A stretch of DNA of 64,000 nucleotides. Origin: Actinoplanes palleronii (GTDB lineage Bacteria > Actinomycetota > Actinomycetes > Mycobacteriales > Micromonosporaceae). The stretch is from the NCBI RefSeq assembly GCF_016862315.1, contig NZ_BOMS01000135.1:1-64000 (forward strand). The letters run 5' to 3'. This document shows positions 58,309 to 64,000 of this stretch, one piece after another (position 1 is the first letter of the stretch; every line of letters begins with the position of its first letter). The position numbers were made by a program, and so were the translations under genes. Under the pieces are notes generated by a model, which did no database searches, had not been told where the DNA came from, and saw only the letters and a program-made list of their open reading frames with translations.

Positions 58309-60102
58309 CTACCCCGCGAGGGTCGCGTACCGGCCACCGTCGAGCAGCAGGGACTCGTGGGTGCCGGACTCCAGGATGCGACCGTGGTCGATGACCGCGA
58401 TCTGGTCGGCGTCGCGGACCGTGGACAGCCGATGCGCGATGGTGACCGTGGTCCGGCCGCGGGCCAGCTCGTCGAACGCCCGCTGCACGGCCCGCTCGGT
58501 CTCGTTGTCGAGCGCGCTGGTCGCCTCGTCCAGCACCAGGATGCGCGGGTCGCGCAGCAGGGTCCGGGCGATCGCGATCCGCTGCTTCTCACCGCCGGAG
58601 AAGCGGTGACCCCGCGAGCCGACCATGGTGTCGTACCCGTCCGGCAGAGCCGCGATCAGCGAGTGGATCTGGGCAGCCGTGGCGGCCGCGACGAGTTCCG
58701 CGTCGGTGGCGTCCGGCTTCGCGTACCGCAGGTTCTCCCGGATCGTGGTGTGCAGCAGGTACGTCTCCTGACTGACCACGCCCACGATGTCGGACAGGTC
58801 GGACAGGTCGAGGTCACGCAGGTCGACGCCGTCGATCGTGATCCGACCGGCGGTGGGGTCGTAGAAGCGCGTGATCAGGGCCGCGATGGTGCTCTTGCCC
58901 GACCCGGTCTCCCCGACCAGGGCCAGCGAGCTGCCAGCCGGCACGTCCAGCGTCACACCGGCGAGGGCTGCGGCCGGGCTGCTGTCGTACGCGAAAGTGA
59001 CGTCCTCGAACCGCAAGTGGCCACGGACCTCGGGCAGACAGACCGGACGGACCGGCGAAGCGATGTCGACCGGCAGGTCGAGGTACTCGAAGATCCGCGC
59101 GAACAGCGCGAGTGAGCTGGTCAGCGTCACGCTCACGTCGAGCAGGCTCATCAGCGGCCGGAACAGGTTGCCCTGCAGCGCGGTGAACGCGACGAGCGTG
59201 CCGATGCTCATCCCGCCGGCCGCGAACGGCAGGCCCGCGGCGAGATAGATGGTCGCCGGGATGACCGCGAAGATGATGTTCATAGCGGCCATCCGCCAGC
59301 GGCCGGACAGCTCGGAGCGCAGCTCGAGGTCGATCAGCCGGTTCGACGAGCCGGTGAACCGGTCGACCTGCGCGGCGCCGGCGCCCATCGTCTTGCTGAG
59401 CTGCACGCCGTTGATCGACAGGCCCTCTTCGATGATCACGTTGAGCTCGGCGAGCTCCCGCTGGCGCTCCGCGGTGATCTGCTGGCGCATCTTCGCGACG
59501 CGGCGGGTCAGATAGATCGCCGGGGGCAGCACGAGCAGCGAGATCAGGGTGAGTTGCCAGGTCAGCGCGACCATCGCGACGATGGTGGCGACCACGGTGG
59601 TCAGATTGGCCGCGATGCTGGTCGCGGTCGAGGTGACCACCGACTGCATGCCGCCGATGTCGTTGGTGATCCGGGACTGCACCTCGCCGGTGCGGGTCTT
59701 GGTGAAGAAGCTCACCGACTGCCGCTGCAGGTGACTGAAAACGTCCACCCGCAGGCGGTGCATGACCCGCTGGCCGACGCCTGTCGAGATCCAGGTCTGG
59801 ATCACGCCGAGCACCGAGGTGACCGCGGCGACCACGACCATGCCGAGCACCAGGTAGACCAGCAGTCGCAGGTCGCTCTGCGGCAGCGCGACGTCGATGA
59901 CCTCGCGGAGCAGGAACGGTGACGCCATGCCGAGCACGGACGACGCCACGATGATCGTCACCACCAGCGTGAGCTGGTTGCGGTGACCGGTGAAGAGCGC
60001 GCCGATGCGGCGCAGCGAGACGGATCGGGCTTGCGCCTTCTCCGCCGGGGTCACGGTTCGTCCCGCGCCCCGACCAGGTCGTTCAGCCAAATTCAACACC
60101 AT
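58309..60102 (-). CDS. ABC exporter, fused membrane and ATPase domains
   Basis: 597-residue half-transporter: six-helix membrane domain (about 35-325), then ATPase with Walker A GETGSGKST, Q-loop, signature FSGGEKQR and Walker B ILVLDEAT. It works as a homodimer or with a partner; none is adjacent. Likely drug or lipid export. It is divergent from a MarR gene with shared operators. The first ATG is directly next to GAGGAA, so a slightly later start is possible. Confidence 0.92.
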   Translation of the reverse strand: MVLNLAERPGRGAGRTVTPAEKAQARSVSLRRIGALFTGHRNQLTLVVTIIVASSVLGMASPFLLREVIDVALPQSDLRLLVYLVLGMVVVAAVTSVLGVIQTWISTGVGQRVMHRLRVDVFSHLQRQSVSFFTKTRTGEVQSRITNDIGGMQSVVTSTATSIAANLTTVVATIVAMVALTWQLTLISLLVLPPAIYLTRRVAKMRQQITAERQRELAELNVIIEEGLSINGVQLSKTMGAGAAQVDRFTGSSNRLIDLELRSELSGRWRMAAMNIIFAVIPATIYLAAGLPFAAGGMSIGTLVAFTALQGNLFRPLMSLLDVSVTLTSSLALFARIFEYLDLPVDIASPVRPVCLPEVRGHLRFEDVTFAYDSSPAAALAGVTLDVPAGSSLALVGETGSGKSTIAALITRFYDPTAGRITIDGVDLRDLDLSDLSDIVGVVSQETYLLHTTIRENLRYAKPDATDAELVAAATAAQIHSLIAALPDGYDTMVGSRGHRFSGGEKQRIAIARTLLRDPRILVLDEATSALDNETERAVQRAFDELARGRTTVTIAHRLSTVRDADQIAVIDHGRILESGTHESLLLDGGRYATLAG

Positions 60103-60134
60103 TTCCTCGTACGGGTGGAAGCCGCCCGGGCCTC

Positions 60135-60166
60135 CCTCAATAAGCTGAGGTTACCTCAACATGAGG
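60135..60166. promoter_or_regulatory. cluster of MarR-type half-sites between exporter and marR
   Basis: Four alternating half-sites CCTCA, TGAGG, CCTCA, TGAGG at 60135, 60146, 60154 and 60162. They can pair as CCTCA-n6-TGAGG, TGAGG-n3-CCTCA and CCTCA-n3-TGAGG. Position between the divergent starts suggests co-repression by the MarR protein. Confidence 0.65.
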
Positions 60167-60197
60167 GAGCAACGGTAATCGCGGCTAGGATGTTCCC

Positions 60198-60602
60198 GTG
60201 GAGGAAGAGTCGTTGCACGAGGCGTTCTGGGCGGTGAGCCGGCGCATCCGCGAGCACGCCAAGCGCGAGATGGAGCCGTGGGGTGTCGCGCCCTCCCAGT
60301 TCCGCGCGCTGAACGTGCTGCTGTCGCACGGCGAGATGCGCCTGAGCACGCTCGCCGAGCACCTGCGGATCGCGCCGCGCTCGGCCACCGAGGTGGTCGA
60401 CGACCTCCAGGAGCGTGGCCTGGTCGAGCGCCGCCCCGATCAGGGCGACCGGCGGGCGACACTCGTCGCCCTGACCGACGCGGGCCGGGCCACCGGGGAC
60501 GGGATCCGGGCCGCGCGGGCCGCGGCGAGCGAGCGGTTGTTCGCGGCGTTGAACGACACGGACCGCGCGGAGCTGGGCCGCATCCTCCGCAGCCTGGTCT
60601 GA
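60198..60602 (+). CDS. MarR family transcriptional regulator
   Basis: 134-residue winged-helix protein (LSTLAEHLRIAPRSATEVVDDLQERGLVERRPDQGDRRATLVALTDAG) typical of MarR. The GTG start follows TAGGAT by 6 nt, indicating a leaderless mRNA. Divergent from the ABC exporter, which it likely represses until a drug-like ligand binds. Confidence 0.93.
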   Translation: MEEESLHEAFWAVSRRIREHAKREMEPWGVAPSQFRALNVLLSHGEMRLSTLAEHLRIAPRSATEVVDDLQERGLVERRPDQGDRRATLVALTDAGRATGDGIRAARAAASERLFAALNDTDRAELGRILRSLV

Positions 60603-60637
60603 CCCGGCCCGCCGCGCCGGCAGCCGGTCGGCGGCGG

Positions 60638-60702
60638 GAAGCAGGCTGGTTCTCAGGGGTGTGTCCGAGCTTGCGAGGCACCCCCGAGAAACAGCCGGCT
60701 TC
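60638..60702. repeat. dispersed palindromic repeat, copy E
   Basis: 65-nt imperfect hairpin between convergent genes. The left arm GAAGCAGGCTGGTTCTCAGG continues GGTG; the right arm is its degenerate complement ending CAGCCGGCTTC. The family core is clear, but arms carry several mismatches. Confidence 0.8.
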
Positions 60703-60719
60703 AGAAGCGGGACCAGCCG

Positions 60720-61574
60720 TCAGAAGCGGCGAGCCAGCGACGGGCGGAAGGTGACCGCCCCGCACGCGGCGACCCCGCCGAGGCAGAGCAGCGCCAGATA
60801 GAGCACCGCCGGCACCGCCACCAGCGACGTGGCGCTCAGCACCCCGAGGGCGAGCAGCGCGATCAGGCACCAGGTCAGGCTCACCCGGGCGACGTAGCCG
60901 AGCGCGTCACGGGCCAGCACCGCCCGCTCGTTGACCCGGCCGTCCGGGCCGACCCGCATCGACTCGGCGAACTCGTCGGCGGCCTGGGCCAGCGACGCCG
61001 CGTCCACGACCGACTCCATCGCGATCTCGAACAGCGCGAGGGTCCGGTGCGCCCCGGCGTGGCCCGGCTCCAGCGCCAGCGCGCGACCGATCGACTCCCG
61101 CGCGGTGAGCGGGCGGCCCGCGGCGAACATCGCGCGGCCGAACGTGACGTGCAGATCCGCGTCGTAGCCGGCCAGCTCGATCGCCACTTTCAGCCCGTCC
61201 AGGGCGTCGCCGACCCGGCCGGCCGCCAGCTCGGCCTCGCCGAGCCGGTTGTGCAGCCGCGGGTTGCCCGGGTCCTCCCGGCAGGCGGCCGACGCGGCCT
61301 CGATCGCTTCCCGGTGCCGGCCCAGCTCGGTGGCGGTCCGGCTGAGCCAGTACAGCGTCTCCGGGCCGTGCGGGTCGAGGAGCCAGGCGGCCTTGGCCGA
61401 GCGCAGCGCGCCGTCCAGGTCACCCATGTCCAGGTGGGCCCGGGCCATCCGGTGCCAGGCCTCGACGTTCTCCGGTTGCCGGCCGACGATCGGCGCGAGC
61501 AGATGGGCGGCGTTCGCCGCACGACCACGGGCGAGCAGGTCGTCGGCCTGGGAAAGAAGGGGCTCGGTTCGCAC
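60720..61574 (-). CDS. TPR-repeat protein with C-terminal membrane segments
   Basis: 284-residue protein. Residues 1 to about 180 hold about four to five TPR units (LLARGRAANAAHLLAPIVG, AWHRMARAHLDMGDLDGALRSA, LYWLSRTATELGRHREAIEAA, LHNRLGEAELAAGRVGDAL). Two hydrophobic helices lie at about 233-280. It likely scaffolds protein contacts at the inner membrane face. No named family. Confidence 0.82.
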   Translation of the reverse strand: MRTEPLLSQADDLLARGRAANAAHLLAPIVGRQPENVEAWHRMARAHLDMGDLDGALRSAKAAWLLDPHGPETLYWLSRTATELGRHREAIEAASAACREDPGNPRLHNRLGEAELAAGRVGDALDGLKVAIELAGYDADLHVTFGRAMFAAGRPLTARESIGRALALEPGHAGAHRTLALFEIAMESVVDAASLAQAADEFAESMRVGPDGRVNERAVLARDALGYVARVSLTWCLIALLALGVLSATSLVAVPAVLYLALLCLGGVAACGAVTFRPSLARRF

Positions 61575-61647
61575 GAGGCCTCTGATCGGCGCTCAACGGT
61601 CCGAGCTGGGGAAAGCGAACGTTGCGTCCCAGGTGCGACTTTCCCGG

Positions 61648-62166
61648 TCAGGACCGCAGCTCGTCCCGATAGGCGGTCAGCGACTCCACCATGCCCTGCA
61701 CGAACCTTTCGACCACCTGGAGCTCCGCGACGTCGAACTGATCCATGACCGCTGTCGTCCGAGGTGCCATCGGTGTGAAGAACGCCACCGCGAGAGCCAT
61801 CCCGGCGTCGCCGTATCGCAGGTGCACCACCCGGCGATCGGTGCTCTCCCGGCTGCGGCGCAGATGGCCGCCCTTCTCCAGGCGGTCGATCATCGCGGTG
61901 GTGGCGCCCGAGGAGAGCCCCATCGCCTCGCCGAGCCGGCCCGGCGTCAGCGGCGTACCGGCCCGCTCGGCGTGCATCACCGCGAGCAGGGCGTGCAGGT
62001 CAGGGCCGTGCAGGTGGTTCCGGCCGGCGAAGGCGTGCCCGATCTGGTTGGCCTCGCTGGCGTACGCGTTGAGCAGGTCGACGAGCCGCGAGCGCAGTCT
62101 CTGCCGCTCCGCCGTGTCATTCAGGTCCTCCACGCGGGTAAGTGTTGCAGATCCCGTGCCAGTCAT
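61648..62166 (-). CDS. MarR family transcriptional regulator
   Basis: 172-residue MarR protein with the wing region LTPGRLGEAMGLSSGATTAMIDRLEKGGHLRRSRESTDRRVVHLRY and a long C-terminal helix pair. Divergent from the MMPL exporter gene, with a 15-bp palindrome in the 41-bp gap, so it probably represses both. Confidence 0.92.
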   Translation of the reverse strand: MTGTGSATLTRVEDLNDTAERQRLRSRLVDLLNAYASEANQIGHAFAGRNHLHGPDLHALLAVMHAERAGTPLTPGRLGEAMGLSSGATTAMIDRLEKGGHLRRSRESTDRRVVHLRYGDAGMALAVAFFTPMAPRTTAVMDQFDVAELQVVERFVQGMVESLTAYRDELRS

Positions 62167-62172
62167 GGAGAC

Positions 62173-62187
62173 TCTCGATTATCGAGA
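62173..62187. promoter_or_regulatory. palindromic operator between marR and mmpL
   Basis: TCTCGAT-T-ATCGAGA, perfect 7-bp arms, 6 nt from the MarR start and 20 nt from the MMPL start. Typical MarR-size operator. Confidence 0.75.
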
Positions 62188-62207
62188 TTCTTTGTTTTGG
62201 AGGATTC

Positions 62208-64000
62208 ATGAGACGGGCATGGGCTTCTCTGCTCCTGGCCCTGGTGCTCGGCGGTCTGGTGATCGGCCTCTCCGGGTCGACCAAGGTCACCAACGATCCG
62301 AACGCCTCGCTGCCATCGTCCGCCGAGTCCACCCGGGTGGCTCAGCTGCAGAAGCAGCTGCCGTCCGGCCGGACCAACGCGGCACTGGTCGTGGTGGCCA
62401 AGAACGGTCAGCCGCTGACCGACGCCGACCTGGCGGTCGCCAAGACCCTGGGCACGCCGATCGTCAGCGCCGACCGCAAGGCCGCCATCGTCTCGGTGCC
62501 GCTGCCGGCCGGGATCTCGTCCGACGAGATCATCGCCGCCGTCGCCGAGCTGCGGGCCAAGGCCGTGGCCGGGCTCCCGGACGGGGTGACCGCGCAGGTC
62601 ACCGGCGGCGCCGGGTTCACCGCCGACCTGGCCGACAGCTTCACCGGGGCGAACACCCGGCTGCTGCTGGTCACCGTCGTGGTGGTCGCGCTGCTGCTGC
62701 TGGTCACCTATCGCAGCCCGCTGCTCTGGCTGGTCCCGCTCGCCGTGGTCGGGCTCGCCGACCGGCTCACCACCGGCCTGCTCGCGCTGATCTCGCAGCA
62801 CACCAGCCTGCCGATCAGCGGCTCCACCACCGGCATCGTGACCGTGCTGGTGTTCGGCGCCGGCACCGACTACGCGCTGCTGCTGATCTCCCGGTACCGC
62901 GAGGAGCTGCACCACCACGAGGACCGGTTCGAGGCCATGCGGGTGGCGTTGCGCGGCGCCGGGCCGGCCATCGCGGCCAGCGCCGGCACGGTGATCCTGA
63001 GTCTGCTCACCCTGCTGCTGGCCAGCTTGCAGAGCAACGTGTCGCTGGGTGTCACGGCCGCCGCCGGCATCGCGGTCGCCGCGGTGTTCGCCCTCGTCGT
63101 GCTGCCGGCCGCGCTGGTGGTCTGCGGCCGCGGGCTGTTCTGGCCGTTCGTGCCGCGGGTCGGCCAGGCCGGCGTCGAGGCGGAGAAGGGCGTGTGGGCC
63201 CGGATCGGGCGGGCGGTCGCCCGCAAGCCGGTCGCGGTCACGCTCGCCTCGGTGATCATCCTCGGCGTGCTCTCGGTGGGCGCCCTCGGCACCCGGCTCG
63301 GGCTGTCGCAGACCGAACAGTTCCGGGTGAAGTCGGAGTCGGTGGCCGGTCTGGAGACGCTGTCGAAGTACTTCCCGGCCGGTTCGGCCAGCCCGACCAT
63401 CGTGCTGACCAGCCCGGACAAGGCGCAGGCGGTGCTGGCCACGGTCACCGGCACGGCCGGGGTCGCCCAGGCCCGGATCGCCGAACAGAACGCCGAGCAG
63501 GCCAGCATCCAGGTGATCCTGGACGCGGCGCCGGACACCACCGGGGCGTTCGACGCGATCCGCGCGCTGCGCGCCGAGCTGGACGGGCAGGCACTCGTCG
63601 GCGGCAGCGTGGCGACCAGCCTGGACACCCGGGAGGCCACCCGGCACGACCTGCGGGTGATCGCGCCGGTGATCCTGCTGGTGGTGCTGCTCGTCCTGGT
63701 GGTGCTGCTGCGCGCGCTCGTCGCGCCGCTGCTGCTGATCGTCACGGTGATCGCCAGCTACGGCGCAGCGCTCGGCGCCGGGTCGTTCCTGTTCGGCCAC
63801 GCGCTGGACAACCAGGTGCCGTTGTTCTCGTTCCTGTTCCTGGTCGCGCTCGGGGTGGACTACAACATCTTCCTGGTCACCCGGGCCCGGGAGGAGGCCG
63901 GCAAGCGCGGCACCCGGGACGGCATGGTGCACGCCGTCGCGGTCACCGGCGCGGTGATCACCAGCGCGGGCATCCTGCTCGCGGCGGTGTTCGCGGTGCT
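62208..64000 (+). CDS. MMPL family transporter, 3' end beyond the window
   Basis: At least 597 residues, open to the window edge. It starts MRRAWASLLLALVLGGLVIG after GGAGG. The first helix block has FGAGTDYALLLISRYREEL and the second has GVDYNIFLVTRAREE, both family hallmarks. Export of a lipid-like or toxic compound under MarR control is likely. Similar overall to the MMPL gene at 220-2337 but with a shorter N-terminus. Confidence 0.92.
   Translation, partial: MRRAWASLLLALVLGGLVIGLSGSTKVTNDPNASLPSSAESTRVAQLQKQLPSGRTNAALVVVAKNGQPLTDADLAVAKTLGTPIVSADRKAAIVSVPLPAGISSDEIIAAVAELRAKAVAGLPDGVTAQVTGGAGFTADLADSFTGANTRLLLVTVVVVALLLLVTYRSPLLWLVPLAVVGLADRLTTGLLALISQHTSLPISGSTTGIVTVLVFGAGTDYALLLISRYREELHHHEDRFEAMRVALRGAGPAIAASAGTVILSLLTLLLASLQSNVSLGVTAAAGIAVAAVFALVVLPAALVVCGRGLFWPFVPRVGQAGVEAEKGVWARIGRAVARKPVAVTLASVIILGVLSVGALGTRLGLSQTEQFRVKSESVAGLETLSKYFPAGSASPTIVLTSPDKAQAVLATVTGTAGVAQARIAEQNAEQASIQVILDAAPDTTGAFDAIRALRAELDGQALVGGSVATSLDTREATRHDLRVIAPVILLVVLLVLVVLLRALVAPLLLIVTVIASYGAALGAGSFLFGHALDNQVPLFSFLFLVALGVDYNIFLVTRAREEAGKRGTRDGMVHAVAVTGAVITSAGILLAAVFAV

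Overview
The window is GC-rich (about 70%) actinobacterial chromosome. Densely packed genes, GTG starts, ATGA/GTGA overlaps, frequent leaderless promoters, a GlnR-like site, a CebR/CelR-type cellulose operator and a secreted GH74/GH48/AA10 set point to Micromonosporaceae. Actinoplanes or a close relative is the best guess, but this is an inference from gene content, not a phylogeny. No rRNA, tRNA, CRISPR array, intact insertion sequence or prophage was seen.

Layout. 1-5.5 kb: MMPL exporter, small leaderless ORF, smpB, LLM-type flavin oxidoreductase, and an orphan xylose-type binding lipoprotein. 5.7-8.1 kb: self-regulated GntR/ATPase/permease module. 8.1-12 kb: succinate-semialdehyde dehydrogenase, a 50-residue basic protein, an HIBADH-family dehydrogenase, and a Nudix/Sua5-like pair fired from interlocked divergent promoters. 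12-20.2 kb: polysaccharide degradation block (GH74 xyloglucanase, GH48 cellulase, AA10 LPMO, SGNH hydrolase) on one strand behind a perfect TGGGAGCGCTCCCA operator. 20.5-25.6 kb: UDP-glucose dehydrogenase and an alpha-glucoside-type ABC importer. 26-33 kb: two ATPases and two FtsX-like permeases, one ATPase with an AbrB-like tail, followed by a secreted metzincin, an unknown secreted protein and a second ABC exporter pair (to 39 kb). 39.2-46.5 kb: nitrite assimilation (narK, nirD, nirB, sirohydrochlorin chelatase, nnaR-like regulator) with a GlnR-like box before nnaR. 46.9-54.8 kb: a DUF4253 protein, then a divergent oxygenase cluster (AurF-like diiron enzyme on one side; TetR, DUF4873, Baeyer-Villiger-type FMO, SDR and alpha/beta hydrolase on the other), a lipoprotein and a nitroreductase. 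55-58.3 kb: divergent citrate synthase pair, one fused to an HTH domain, plus a methyltransferase. 58.3-64 kb: ABC exporter/MarR, TPR membrane protein, and MarR/MMPL running off the window.

The most unusual signal is a dispersed palindromic repeat family, five copies in 64 kb, built around GGCTGGTYCTSAGGGGTG and its complement. Four copies sit at gene ends (three between convergent genes). The fifth, with perfect 32-bp arms, lies in frame inside the HTH-citrate synthase gene, reminiscent of Rickettsia palindromic elements. Two copies share a longer 160-bp form. Other points of interest are a 38-bp tandem duplication that created a 13-codon coupled mini-ORF between a permease and its ATPase, and a 61-bp triple tandem repeat at the end of the citrate synthase gene.
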